A stretch of DNA of 64,000 bases from SLSG01 sp964477035. GTDB taxonomy: Bacteria > Bacteroidota > Bacteroidia > Bacteroidales > UBA7960. The position numbers and the translations under genes are program-made. Where the stretch lies: contig CAYZCW010000002.1 in NCBI GenBank assembly GCA_964477035.1, positions 351,206 through 415,205 of the forward strand, given 5' to 3'. Numbering within the stretch: the first letter of the stretch is position 1; each line of letters begins with the position of its first letter. Under the pieces are notes generated by a model. That model was not told the DNA's origin and searched no databases. It saw nothing but the letters and a program-made list of their open reading frames with translations. This document shows, piece after piece, positions 42,369 through 51,245 of the stretch.

Positions 42369-44297
42369 ATGAACCTCAACCTTCAGTCGGTCCTCCTGAA
42401 ACACTGGGGATATTCTTCCTTCAGGCCCTTGCAGGAAGACATCATCCATTCCGTCATCGGCCGGCACGACACCCTTGCCCTGCTGCCCACAGGAGGGGGG
42501 AAGTCGATCTGTTACCAGGTGCCCGCCCTGGCCATGGAGGGCCTGTGCATTGTGGTCACCCCCCTGATCGCCCTGATGAAGGACCAGGTGCAGGCCCTGA
42601 CAAACAAGGGGATCAAGGCGGTCGGGGTCTATCATGGCCTCAGCCGGGCCGAAATGGACATTGCGATAGACAACTGCGTTTACGGAGACACAAAATTCCT
42701 TTACCTGAGTCCGGAACGGCTGACCACCGATCTGATCCGGAGCCGGATTGTCAAAATGAACGTCAACCTGCTCGCCGTAGACGAAGCCCATTGCATCTCT
42801 CAGTGGGGTTACGATTTTCGTCCGCCCTACCTGCGCATCGCAGAAATCCGCGAGTTCATCCCCGCCGTCCCGGTCCTGGCACTCACCGCCACGGCCACAG
42901 CCCACGTGGTCCGGGACATTCAGGACAAACTGCAATTTCGCGATCCGCGGGTTTTCCGGAAAAGCTTTGAGCGCAAGAACCTGGTCTACATGGTTTTTAA
43001 AGAGGAGGACAAACCCAGCAGGCTGTTGAAGATCTGCAACAAGCAACCCGGCGTAGGCATTGTCTATGTCCGCAACCGTAAAAAAACCAGGGAAATCGCC
43101 ACCTTCCTCAAGCAAAACCAGGTTTCCGCAGATTACTACCACGCCGGCCTGACCACCCTGGAGCGCGACATAAGGCAAAACGCCTGGATGAAGGAAAAAT
43201 CCAGGGTCATGGTGGCCACGAATGCTTTTGGCATGGGCATCGACAAACCCAATGTGCGCTTTGTGGTGCATCTGGACCTGCCCGAAAGCCCCGAGGCCTA
43301 TTTCCAGGAGGCAGGAAGGGGTGGACGCGACGGGAAGAAGTCCTTTGCGGTCCTTCTGTTCAGCCAGTCGGACATCATGGACCTGGAAAAGGCCCACGAA
43401 CAGGCCTTTCCCCCGGTCGCCTTCATCAAAAAGGTATACAACTGCCTGGGGAACCATTTCCAGCTGGCCGTCGGAAGCGGAAGAGACCAAAGCTACCCCT
43501 TCGACCTGCTTGCCTTTTCCAGAAGTTATGGCCTGGGACCCGTGCTGGTTTTTAACGCATTGAAATTCCTTGAAAAGGAAGGATACCTCGCCCTGTCCGA
43601 AGCCTTTACCAATCCTTCCCGCATCATGTTTACCCTGGGAAAGGAGGACCTGTACCGTTTTCAGGTCGCCAACCCACGGTATGATGCCTTCATCAAACTG
43701 CTGTTGCGCTCCTACCCCGGGCTGTTTTCAGGTTTTTCCAAGCTCAATGAAAGGGAACTGGGAAAACGCTCAGGCCTTCCGGAAGACCAGGTGGAGCGGA
43801 TCCTGAAGGAGCTGCAAAAGATGAACATCCTGAATTACCAGCAGCGCAATGAAAAACCCATGATCACCTGGGTCGAGGAGAGGCTGGGGACCGGCGACCT
43901 GCGGATTTCAAGCACCAACCACAGGGAGCGCAAGGAGTATGCCCTGAAACGCATCAGGGCCATGATGCGCTATGTTCAATCCGACACCCGTTGCCGCAGC
44001 CTGACCCTGCTGGCCTATTTCGGAGAGACCGATGCCAGGCGTTGCGGGCAATGTGACGTGTGCCTGGAGAGGAACCGTTTGAAAGTATCCGACTTTGAAT
44101 TTGAACAGCTGGCGGCCATGATCCAAAGCACCCTGGGAAAAGGCACCTACAACCTCAGGGAACTGGTGGAGGCCCTCCCCACAAGGGCGGATGAGGAAAA
44201 AATCCTGCAGGTGCTGCGCTGGCTGATCGACAACGGCCACATCCGGGAGCAGCAGGACGGCGTCCTGCAATGGATCCCGGAAGAATCATCCGATTGA
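42369..44297 (+). CDS. recQ: ATP-dependent DNA helicase RecQ
   Basis: 642 residues from the ATG at 42369; a frame open from 42189 overlaps the small Feo gene and is not used. SF2 motifs: FRPLQEDII, Walker A TGGGKS (41-46), VVTPLIALMKDQ, DEAHCISQWGYDFRP, ALTATAT, FGMGIDKPNVRFVVH and QEAGRGGRDG. The zinc-binding and RQC part includes RCRSLTLLAYF and RRCGQCDVC. The C-terminus (NLRELVEAL, VLRWLIDNGHI) is a winged-helix-like end without a clear HRDC domain. Unwinds DNA 3' to 5' in recombination and repair. Its end overlaps convergent psd by 12 bp. Confidence 0.95.
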   Translation: MNLNLQSVLLKHWGYSSFRPLQEDIIHSVIGRHDTLALLPTGGGKSICYQVPALAMEGLCIVVTPLIALMKDQVQALTNKGIKAVGVYHGLSRAEMDIAIDNCVYGDTKFLYLSPERLTTDLIRSRIVKMNVNLLAVDEAHCISQWGYDFRPPYLRIAEIREFIPAVPVLALTATATAHVVRDIQDKLQFRDPRVFRKSFERKNLVYMVFKEEDKPSRLLKICNKQPGVGIVYVRNRKKTREIATFLKQNQVSADYYHAGLTTLERDIRQNAWMKEKSRVMVATNAFGMGIDKPNVRFVVHLDLPESPEAYFQEAGRGGRDGKKSFAVLLFSQSDIMDLEKAHEQAFPPVAFIKKVYNCLGNHFQLAVGSGRDQSYPFDLLAFSRSYGLGPVLVFNALKFLEKEGYLALSEAFTNPSRIMFTLGKEDLYRFQVANPRYDAFIKLLLRSYPGLFSGFSKLNERELGKRSGLPEDQVERILKELQKMNILNYQQRNEKPMITWVEERLGTGDLRISSTNHRERKEYALKRIRAMMRYVQSDTRCRSLTLLAYFGETDARRCGQCDVCLERNRLKVSDFEFEQLAAMIQSTLGKGTYNLRELVEALPTRADEEKILQVLRWLIDNGHIREQQDGVLQWIPEESSD

Positions 44298-44945
44298 GGC
44301 AAGGTGGCTCAGCCCGCCTTTTACCCGGTCACCGATGGCCACCAGGGGCTTGCTGCCGGACGGCAGGTACAGGTCCACGCGTGACCCAAATTTGATGAAG
44401 CCCATTTCCCCGCCCTGGGACACCTGGTCTCCTTCCCTGCAATAGGTCACGATGCGGCGGGCAAGGAACCCAGCCACCTGCTTGATCAGGATCCCATGCC
44501 CACCGGAGGTTTCGAGCCCGATGCTGCTTCGCTCGTTCAGGACGCTGGACTTGGGGTGCCAGGCCACCAGGTATTTGCCCGGGTGGTGCCGGTAATAGCA
44601 GATCCGCCCCCCAAGCGGGTAACGGTTCAGGTGCACATTGAACGGGGACATAAAAATGCTGATTTTCAGCATGTCTTTTTGAAGATACTCGCCTTCATAA
44701 GTGTGTTCCACCACCACCACGCGGCCATCGGCCGGGCTCAGCAGCAGGGACTCATCCCTGACAATGGTCCTTGCAGGGGAGCGAAAAAACAATACCACCC
44801 ATAAAAGAAGCAATCCCGCGGCGGCAAACAAGGGAATCCGGAGGAAATGCCCGACGGGAACCAGCCAGTATACCAGCAAGGCAAGGCCCAGCAGGATGAT
44901 GAAAAAGAGGGGAATGATCGTGCGGCCTTCTTTGTGTATGGTCAT
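44286..44945 (-). CDS. psd: Phosphatidylserine decarboxylase
   Basis: 219 residues from the ATG at 44945, 35 bp after cdsA. Two N-terminal membrane helices (about 10-30 and 37-55), RSPARTIVRDESLLLSPADG, HLNRYPLGGRI with active-site His, and the self-cleavage site MGFIKFGSRVDLYLP with Ser near residue 188, the future pyruvoyl group. Makes phosphatidylethanolamine. The short form is typical of Bacteroidota. Final gene of rsfS-ftsH-LUD-DUF2007-cdsA-psd. Confidence 0.93.
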   Translation of the reverse strand: MTIHKEGRTIIPLFFIILLGLALLVYWLVPVGHFLRIPLFAAAGLLLLWVVLFFRSPARTIVRDESLLLSPADGRVVVVEHTYEGEYLQKDMLKISIFMSPFNVHLNRYPLGGRICYYRHHPGKYLVAWHPKSSVLNERSSIGLETSGGHGILIKQVAGFLARRIVTYCREGDQVSQGGEMGFIKFGSRVDLYLPSGSKPLVAIGDRVKGGLSHLASIG

Positions 44946-44980
44946 GGGGGAAAAATTACGACAAGCTGAACCTGATGTGA

Positions 44981-45799
44981 TCAATAAAACAAGGTCAGGT
45001 AAAGAAAAACAAAAGGGGCGGCCATGATCACCCCGTCGAAACGATCGAGGATGCCGCCGTGTCCTGGCAGGAGCCTGCCGCTGTCCTTGGCATCGATGCT
45101 CCTTTTGAACATGGATTCAAACAGGTCCCCGTAAGTGCTGAACACCACGACGATGGCAGCGATGACCAGCCAGTCGATCAGCATCACATGGGTATAAAAG
45201 CGGGCCAGTACCAGGGAGGTAAGCAGGGAGAGGGCCCCACCTCCGCCGACCCCTTCCCAGGTTTTCTTGGGCGAAATGCGCGGGAAAAGCCGCCGGCGCC
45301 CGATGGCGCTGCCCACGAGATAGGCCCCCGTTTCATTCACCCAGATCAGGAAAAAGAAACCCAGCAGCAGGCTGTGGTCATGCACCCCGGCCAGGAAAGC
45401 CGGGTTGGGAAAGAAGTTCAGCAGCGAGAAGGGAAGGGCCACATACAATATCCCAAAAAAAGTAAAGGCGATGTTTGTGAAGGGATTGGGAATCTTACGG
45501 TAGAGTTCGAACAAAAAGATCATGAACACCAGCACGAAATTGCCCATAAGGATCTCGCGTCCCGCCACATCCATGGCAATCAGCGCAATGGATGCAAAAA
45601 GAAACATGCCCGAAAAGGTGCCGGCGAGTTTGTTGGGAAAAATGCCCGCCTTCTCTACCAGGGAGTAAAACTCCCAGAGTCCCAGGGCCGTCACCCCCAG
45701 AAAGAGCAAAGAGAACAGGTAGGGCTCCGTCAGGATGGAAGCCAGGATCAGCACGACAAAAATGATGCCCGTTAGGGTCCGTTTCACGAGGTTATTCAC
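44981..45799 (-). CDS. cdsA: Phosphatidate cytidylyltransferase
   Basis: 272 residues, about seven membrane segments, with the family's C-terminal signature spread over KRSIDAKDSGRLLPGHGG and ILDRFDG. It makes CDP-diacylglycerol for phospholipid synthesis, which feeds psd downstream. The start overlaps the DUF2007 stop by 4 bp. Confidence 0.95.
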   Translation of the reverse strand: MNNLVKRTLTGIIFVVLILASILTEPYLFSLLFLGVTALGLWEFYSLVEKAGIFPNKLAGTFSGMFLFASIALIAMDVAGREILMGNFVLVFMIFLFELYRKIPNPFTNIAFTFFGILYVALPFSLLNFFPNPAFLAGVHDHSLLLGFFFLIWVNETGAYLVGSAIGRRRLFPRISPKKTWEGVGGGGALSLLTSLVLARFYTHVMLIDWLVIAAIVVVFSTYGDLFESMFKRSIDAKDSGRLLPGHGGILDRFDGVIMAAPFVFLYLTLFY

Positions 45800-46005
45800 A
45801 ACGATTCGTTGTTTATAATCTGTTTGGCCCGGATCACATGATCGGGATGCACGTACAACTCAATCTCACCGAACAGGTAGGCACGGTCCTTTTTGTTCAA
45901 AACGATGCCCTCTATCCCATCCTCCTTCAGCCGGGCCCTGACCATTTCCACTTTGTATTCCAGCCCGGAGCTGTATATTTTCTGCCAGGTCTCGTGCATG
46001 CTCAC
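45796..46005 (-). CDS. DUF2007-family small protein
   Basis: 69 residues with the DUF2007 pattern WQKIYSSGLEYKVEMVRARL, GIEGIVLNKKD and IELYVHPDHVIRAKQII. The family is described as putative signal-transducing; no activity is established. It overlaps its neighbours at both ends (ATGA-type with the LUD gene, 4 bp with cdsA), so it is firmly within the operon. Confidence 0.85.
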   Translation of the reverse strand: MSMHETWQKIYSSGLEYKVEMVRARLKEDGIEGIVLNKKDRAYLFGEIELYVHPDHVIRAKQIINNESL

Positions 46006-46658
46006 GCCCCCCTGCTGTGGGTATCCACCAGAAAGAGGTACAACTCTCCGGGGCCGTGGGCACCAAGGACCAGTTTTTTCTCAATATCGGCCGTCCTGCT
46101 GGGTCCCGTCACCAGACTGATCATCGAAGGCCGTTCCCCTTCATGTTTTTCATCAATAAAGGCCAGGGCATCTCCTATATCCCGGACAAGTTGCCGGCTG
46201 CTGGCCACCACGATATGGAGGGGCGGTGCCACAAAGGCTTTACGTCCGCACCCCTGCCGGCTGCTCATGACGACGGACCCGCTGCGTGCGATCAACACCT
46301 CGCAACCAGTCAGCGAAGCCTGGCAATCCGGCAGGTCCTCCGGCCGGTCCGTATAAGGCAGGCCGGCCGTCTCCAGCAGGCCCCGGAAAAAGTCCTCCCC
46401 GCAAAAAACATGCTGGAGTTGCTTTTCTTCGTACAGGACATGCAGGCCCTGGATCAGCTCTTCCCGGCCGGCGCAAAAAATGAACTTCCCATGGACCCGG
46501 GTGAAAGCCTCCGCAAAATCGATATCCAGGGAATCTTCCGATGCCTGGTGCAACACGGAAGATTCCTGGTCCACCTCTCCGAAAGGGGCATCCATGGCGT
46601 TGACCAGGGCGTCACGGACCTTTTTGAGGACCTTTTCCTTCTGCGTGCTTTCCTTCAT
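46002..46658 (-). CDS. LUD-domain protein (LutC/YkgG-like)
   Basis: 218 residues; the C-terminal half carries the LUD/DUF162 signature LVTGPSRTADIEKKLVLGAH and HGPGELYLFLVD. The mid-region GCEVLIARSGSVVMSS is also typical. LutC takes part in lactate oxidation with LutA and LutB, which are not here. Its fixed position between ftsH and cdsA suggests a different role in Bacteroidota; unknown. Starts 2 bp after the ftsH stop. Confidence 0.85.
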   Translation of the reverse strand: MKESTQKEKVLKKVRDALVNAMDAPFGEVDQESSVLHQASEDSLDIDFAEAFTRVHGKFIFCAGREELIQGLHVLYEEKQLQHVFCGEDFFRGLLETAGLPYTDRPEDLPDCQASLTGCEVLIARSGSVVMSSRQGCGRKAFVAPPLHIVVASSRQLVRDIGDALAFIDEKHEGERPSMISLVTGPSRTADIEKKLVLGAHGPGELYLFLVDTHSRGA

Positions 46659-46660
46659 GG

Positions 46661-48799
46661 TCAGGTTCCGGATTCCGGCTTACCGCCAGGTTTTTCATCG
46701 TCGGATGGGATGCCAGCGGCCGGCTGGTCCCCATCAGGCTGTATCGTGTCCTCTCCGGATGGACCAGCGGTGTCAGGGGCCGCCTCGCCGTTGTCGGGCT
46801 TTTCGGGATAGGTCTGTGATTCAGCATCATCAAAGGGACGCTTGCCGAAAATCTCCTCCAGGTCTTCCCGGAACAGCACCTCCTTTTCCAGGAGCCGCTC
46901 GGCAAGCTGCTCCACCTTGTCCTTGTTCTCCTTCAGAATGGTCCTGGCCCGTTTGTAGGAGGATTCCACCAGCTCCCTGACTTCCTCGTCAATGGCCTGG
47001 GCGGTTTTCTCCGAATAGGGTTTGGTAAAAGAGTACTCACTCTGCCCCGTGGAATCATAATAACTGAGGTTGCCAATGCGGGGATTCAAACCGAAGTAAA
47101 CCACCATGGCAAAGGCCTGCTTGGTGATTTTCTCCAGGTCGTTCAGTGCCCCGGTCGAGATCTTGCCGAAAAACAAGTCCTCCGCGGCCCGCCCGCCCAG
47201 GGTCGAGGTGATCTCATCCATCATCTGATCGTAGGTCGTGATCTGCCGTTCTTCCGGAAGATACCACGCCGCTCCCAGGGCCTTGCCGCGTGGCACGATG
47301 GTGACCTTGACCAGGGGATGGGCGTATTCCAGGAGCCAGCTGACGGAGGCATGCCCCGCCTCATGGTAGGCGATGACCCGCTTCTCATGGGGAGAGATGA
47401 TCTTGTTCCGCCTTTCAAGTCCGCCGATAATCCTGTCCACCGCATCCAGAAAGTCCTGCCTCTCCACGATTTTCTTGTTGCGCCGGGCGGCGATCAGGGC
47501 CGCTTCATTGCATACGTTGGCAATGTCGGCGCCTGAAAACCCGGGGGTTTGCCTGGCAAGAAAGTCTGCACTAACCGCCGGGTCCAGCTTCAGGGGCTTC
47601 ATATGCACCTTGAAAATGGCCTTGCGTTCCTCCAGGTCGGGCATCTCCACGCTGATCTGCCGGTCAAAACGGCCCGCCCGCAACAGGGCCCGGTCCAGGA
47701 TATCGGCCCGGTTGGTGGCCGCCAGGATGATGACGCCCACGTTCGTGCCGAAACCGTCCATCTCGGTCAGCAACTGGTTGAGGGTGTTTTCCCTTTCATC
47801 GTTGGCCCCGGTGACCGGGTTTTTCCCACGGGCCCGCCCGATGGCGTCGATTTCGTCGATAAAGATGATGCAGGGGGCTTTTTCCTTGGCCTGCTTGAAA
47901 AGGTCCCGCACCCGGGAGGCGCCCACCCCGACGAACATTTCCACAAAATCGGAACCACTCAGGGAGAAAAAGGGCACCTGGGCCTGTCCTGCAACGGCCT
48001 TGGCCAGAAGGGTCTTGCCTGTACCCGGGGGCCCCACCAGCAGGGCACCCTTCGGTATCTGCCCCCCAAGGTCAGTGTATTTCTTGGGGTTCTTCAGAAA
48101 GTCCACGATCTCCATCAGCTCCACCTTGGCCTCTTCCAGGCCTGCCACATCCTTGAAGGTGACGGTCACATGGGTGTCTTTATCGAACAGGGTGGCCTTG
48201 GATTTGCCGATGTTGAAGATCTGCCCTCCCGGACCGCCTCCGCCGGCCATGCGCCTCATGATGAAAATCCAGAAAGCGATCAGCAGGCCGATGGGCAGCA
48301 ACCAGCTCAGGATGTCCCCGCCCCAGTTCCTGCGTGTTTCAGGATAGACGGGGAAGCGCTCCTCCCTGGGCCAGTCTTCCTGAACCTCCCGGATGAGCCG
48401 TTCGAAATTCTCCACCGAGGCGATCTTGAACACGTAATGGGGGGTGGTGCCCTCTGACAAGCCGGTCGCTATATGGGCATCCTCATATTGCTCCTTATCC
48501 AGCCGGTCCGGCTTGATGAACACCTCCACAAGCTCCTGGTTCACGATGTTGATTTTGGCGATGTCGTTCCGCCCGTCATCCAGGACCAGCATGTCATTCT
48601 CGAAACGCATCTGGGAAATCTCCACCGGGGACCCCCCCCAGTTTAAAAACTGCAAGCCAATAAACACGATGGCCAGGATGGCATACACCCAGTAAAAGTT
48701 AAACCCGGGTTTGCCTTTTTTGCCTCCTCCGTCCTTGTCGGATCCGGGCGAAGTCTTGCCCTGCCCGGAAGGGAGTTTGTATTTTTTATCTGCACTCAT
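46661..48799 (-). CDS. ftsH: ATP-dependent zinc metalloprotease FtsH
   Basis: 712 residues. Membrane helices at about 35-53 and 162-182 flank a periplasmic domain. AAA module: Walker A GPPGTGKT (near 255-262), Walker B IIFIDEIDAIG, sensor ATNRADILD and arginine-finger RAGRFDRQ. Protease motif HEAGH near residue 480. Long acidic C-terminal tail (DNGEAAPDTAGPSGED). It degrades misfolded membrane proteins and some cytoplasmic regulators. Second gene of the operon, 61 bp after rsfS. Confidence 0.97.
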   Translation of the reverse strand: MSADKKYKLPSGQGKTSPGSDKDGGGKKGKPGFNFYWVYAILAIVFIGLQFLNWGGSPVEISQMRFENDMLVLDDGRNDIAKINIVNQELVEVFIKPDRLDKEQYEDAHIATGLSEGTTPHYVFKIASVENFERLIREVQEDWPREERFPVYPETRRNWGGDILSWLLPIGLLIAFWIFIMRRMAGGGGPGGQIFNIGKSKATLFDKDTHVTVTFKDVAGLEEAKVELMEIVDFLKNPKKYTDLGGQIPKGALLVGPPGTGKTLLAKAVAGQAQVPFFSLSGSDFVEMFVGVGASRVRDLFKQAKEKAPCIIFIDEIDAIGRARGKNPVTGANDERENTLNQLLTEMDGFGTNVGVIILAATNRADILDRALLRAGRFDRQISVEMPDLEERKAIFKVHMKPLKLDPAVSADFLARQTPGFSGADIANVCNEAALIAARRNKKIVERQDFLDAVDRIIGGLERRNKIISPHEKRVIAYHEAGHASVSWLLEYAHPLVKVTIVPRGKALGAAWYLPEERQITTYDQMMDEITSTLGGRAAEDLFFGKISTGALNDLEKITKQAFAMVVYFGLNPRIGNLSYYDSTGQSEYSFTKPYSEKTAQAIDEEVRELVESSYKRARTILKENKDKVEQLAERLLEKEVLFREDLEEIFGKRPFDDAESQTYPEKPDNGEAAPDTAGPSGEDTIQPDGDQPAAGIPSDDEKPGGKPESGT

Positions 48800-48860
48800 T
48801 CATTTAACGATTAACATACGGGGACTGACAGGCCTGGATGCATGGTTGTCAGGCGGCATC

Positions 48861-49235
48861 TCAGGATTCAAAGGTTTGTGAGGGGGCATCAGCCCAAAGC
48901 TGTTCCAGCTGAAAAAAATGCCGGACAGGCTGCTGGAAGACATGAACCACCACATCGAGGTAGTCCAGAAGGATCCACTCCGCATTGGCCATGCCCTCCC
49001 TTCGCCGGGGATTGATGCCCGTGGACTTTTTGACCAGATCTTCCACGGAATCGGCAATCGCGCTGACATGTGTCCGGGAAGTGCCGTGGCAGACCACAAA
49101 ATAATCGCACACCGTGGATTGTATCTTGCTGAGCTGGAGGCTGACGATTTCCTGTCCTTTTTTTTCCTGTATGCCCTTCACTACGGCATCAAGCAAAAGC
49201 ATGCTGGGGTCCTTCGCTTTGGCTTTATTCATTGG
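48861..49235 (-). CDS. rsfS: Ribosome silencing factor RsfS
   Basis: 124 residues from the ATG at 49235; an ATG at 49256 lies in the candidate -7 box. RsfS pattern: LLLDAVVKGIQEKKGQEIVS, DYFVVCHGTSRTHVSAIADS, and AEWILLDYLDVVVHVF. It binds ribosomal protein L14 and blocks subunit joining during starvation. First gene of the ftsH-cdsA operon, divergent from birA, a common Bacteroidota arrangement. Confidence 0.92.
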   Translation of the reverse strand, partial: PMNKAKAKDPSMLLLDAVVKGIQEKKGQEIVSLQLSKIQSTVCDYFVVCHGTSRTHVSAIADSVEDLVKKSTGINPRRREGMANAEWILLDYLDVVVHVFQQPVRHFFQLEQLWADAPSQTFES

Positions 49236-49253
49236 CGATGCTTTGGTTTTCTG

Positions 49254-49261
49254 CAAAATTA
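49254..49261 (-). promoter_or_regulatory. Candidate -7 promoter element for rsfS operon
   Basis: TAATTTTG on the minus strand matches TAnnTTTG, 18 bp before the ATG at 49235. Confidence 0.5.
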
Positions 49262-49323
49262 ACGTTTTTTACCCACATTATGTTTCGGGCGGGTCCTGTG
49301 CATGCAAAACTATTTAATATTCT

Positions 49324-49331
49324 TATTTTTG
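49324..49331 (+). promoter_or_regulatory. Candidate -7 promoter element for birA
   Basis: TATTTTTG matches TAnnTTTG. It lies downstream of an in-frame ATG (49302) but 9 bp before a GTG (49341), so it favours the GTG start. Confidence 0.4.
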
Positions 49332-49340
49332 GGAAAAAAA

Positions 49341-50102
49341 GTGGCCCTGGAGAAAAGAATAGGCAGGCCGGTGCTGAATTACCACCAGACCGACTCCACC
49401 AACCTGGAGGCCTGGCGGCTCATCAGGCGGGGCAAGGCCAGCGAGGGCATGGTCATCGTGGCCGGGTCCCAGAGCACGGGACGCGGACAGGCAGGCGCGC
49501 ACTGGGAAAGCGAGCCGGAAAAAAACCTGCTGCTGTCGGTCGTGCTTGCCCCGCACTTCCTGCCCCCTGAGCAGCAGTTTCAGTTAAGCAAGGCCGTATC
49601 GCTGGCCCTTCATGATGCCGTCAGGGAGTTTCTTCCGGGTAAAACCGTGCATATAAAATGGCCCAATGACCTCTACGTGGGACATTCCAAGGTGGCAGGC
49701 ATCCTCATTGAAAACGCCATCGCAGGATCCCGCCTGGAGCACGCCATTGCAGGAATTGGCCTGAACGTCAACCAACGCACATTCGCAAAAGACCTTCCCA
49801 ACCCGACCAGCCTGGCCCTGGAGGCAGGGCATGAATTCGACCTGATGGTGTGCCTGGAGCTGTTGCTTGAAAAGCTGGATCGGCGGTATAAGGCATTGCG
49901 CCGGGAAGACACCCGGGTCTTGGATAAAGCCTATCTGGAACATCTTTGGGGTTACCGCCGGGAGATGGAATACCTGTCCGACGACAGACCATTTAAAGCC
50001 AGCATCGAAGGCCTGGATCCTTATGGACGGCTCATGCTCCGGGATACCACCGGGAAAGAAAAGGCTTACGACATGAAGGAGGTCCGTTTGGTTTCTCCCT
50101 GA
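49341..50102 (+). CDS. birA: Biotin-protein ligase
   Basis: 253 residues from the GTG at 49341, or 266 from the ATG at 49302; the candidate -7 box between them favours GTG. Motifs: NYHQTDSTNLEA, the biotinyl-AMP loop GSQSTGRGQAGAHWES, KWPNDLYVGHSKVAGIL and GIGLNVNQ. No N-terminal DNA-binding domain, so it is a pure ligase and not a repressor. It attaches biotin to carboxylase carrier proteins. C-terminal SH3-like part ends at KEVRLVSP. Confidence 0.9.
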   Translation: MALEKRIGRPVLNYHQTDSTNLEAWRLIRRGKASEGMVIVAGSQSTGRGQAGAHWESEPEKNLLLSVVLAPHFLPPEQQFQLSKAVSLALHDAVREFLPGKTVHIKWPNDLYVGHSKVAGILIENAIAGSRLEHAIAGIGLNVNQRTFAKDLPNPTSLALEAGHEFDLMVCLELLLEKLDRRYKALRREDTRVLDKAYLEHLWGYRREMEYLSDDRPFKASIEGLDPYGRLMLRDTTGKEKAYDMKEVRLVSP

Positions 50103-50103
50103 A

Positions 50104-50502
50104 TCAGAATACCTCCTGCAGCTTCCCGCTGACCTTGTCCACAAATGCCTGCAGGGGCCGGGAGGCGAGCATTTTGACGAAAGGACTGAGTTCGGCCTCC
50201 AGCACGCAGGAAATACGGCATCCGCCGGAAGACGAGGGGTTCAGGAAGAAATCCAGGGAGAATGCCACCGGGGTTTCCCCATCCGACACCATATGGATGT
50301 TGCGGCAAGCAGATGTACCGGCGATGCGCATGGCAAGGTCTGCCACACCCTGGATCCGGAAAGAGCAGGTCTCCGCCGTGGCTTGCCAGTTCTGCACCTG
50401 CTCCGGCAGCAACTTCTCAAAGTTCCGGAAGTCCTTCAGGAAGTCAAAAACCGCCTGGCAGGGGGAGTCCACCTCCCTGATATCGCTTTCAAATGTTGAC
50501 AT
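50104..50502 (-). CDS. SRPBCC-family protein
   Basis: 132 residues, starting MSTFESDIREVDSPCQAVFD, with FLKDFRNFEKLLPEQVQNW and a C-terminal helix PLQAFVDKVSGKL, a START/SRPBCC fold (hydrophobic ligand pocket). Function unknown. It begins 6 bp after the pyrE stop, so it is in the pyrE transcript, as in other Bacteroidota. Confidence 0.8.
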   Translation of the reverse strand: MSTFESDIREVDSPCQAVFDFLKDFRNFEKLLPEQVQNWQATAETCSFRIQGVADLAMRIAGTSACRNIHMVSDGETPVAFSLDFFLNPSSSGGCRISCVLEAELSPFVKMLASRPLQAFVDKVSGKLQEVF

Positions 50503-50508
50503 ACTGGT

Positions 50509-51159
50509 TTAATGTTGCTGTGACCACTTCCACGGGTCCTTTTTCCACTCCCGCAGCACCTCCTTTTCTTCAGGGCTAATCCGCTTCTCCATCTCCGCTA
50601 CCTGCAACAGGCTGGTGTAATTGCTCAGGGAGTAGAGGGGACAATCATTGGACGCCAGCTGCGCCAGGGCCTCCGGCAATTCGTAGGTAAATATGGCCAC
50701 CATGCCCAGAACCACTGCACCAGCCTCCCGGAGGGCATGAACGGCTTCCATGCTGCTTTTCCCTGTGGAAACGAGGTCTTCGACCACCACGACCTTCGTC
50801 CCGGCAGGCAGCCGGCCCTCAATGCGGTTGGCCAGGCCGTGGGATTTGGACACGCTGCGCACGTAAACGAACGGTTTTTTCAGAAGCTCGGCCACCAGCA
50901 CACCATGGGCGATGGCACCGGTAGCCACCCCGGCAACCACCTGGGCCTGGGGAAAATGGCCTTCCGAGAGGCCGGCAAGCTGGCGGGCGACCTGGGTACG
51001 AATTCCGGGATGCGAAAGAATTTGCCGGTTGTCGCAGTAAATGGGCGAGCGCAAACCGGAAGCCCAGACAAAAGGCCTGGCCGGATTCAGTTTAATTGCG
51101 TTAATTTGCAGCAGGGCTTCTGCCGTCTTGTAAGCGACAATGTGGTGTTCATCCGCCAT
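50509..51159 (-). CDS. pyrE: Orotate phosphoribosyltransferase
   Basis: 216 residues from the ATG at 51159 (MADEHHIVAYKTAEALLQI); the ATG at 51183 is an alternative and 51228 lies upstream of the candidate promoter. Key segments: ASGLRSPIYCDNRQ, VVAGVATGAIAHG and the PRPP loop VVVVEDLVSTGKSS. It converts orotate + PRPP to OMP in pyrimidine synthesis. Confidence 0.95.
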   Translation of the reverse strand: MADEHHIVAYKTAEALLQINAIKLNPARPFVWASGLRSPIYCDNRQILSHPGIRTQVARQLAGLSEGHFPQAQVVAGVATGAIAHGVLVAELLKKPFVYVRSVSKSHGLANRIEGRLPAGTKVVVVEDLVSTGKSSMEAVHALREAGAVVLGMVAIFTYELPEALAQLASNDCPLYSLSNYTSLLQVAEMEKRISPEEKEVLREWKKDPWKWSQQH

Positions 51160-51204
51160 GGCAATGAGATTCGGTCCGTCCATCCTGTAATGGAACACAA
51201 AGTG

Positions 51205-51212
51205 CAAAACTA
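51205..51212 (-). promoter_or_regulatory. Candidate -7 promoter element for pyrE
   Basis: TAGTTTTG on the minus strand matches TAnnTTTG, about 45 bp before the ATG at 51159 and 21 bp before that at 51183. Confidence 0.5.
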
Positions 51213-51245
51213 CACATAAATATAACAATTCACGATCAAAATCCC

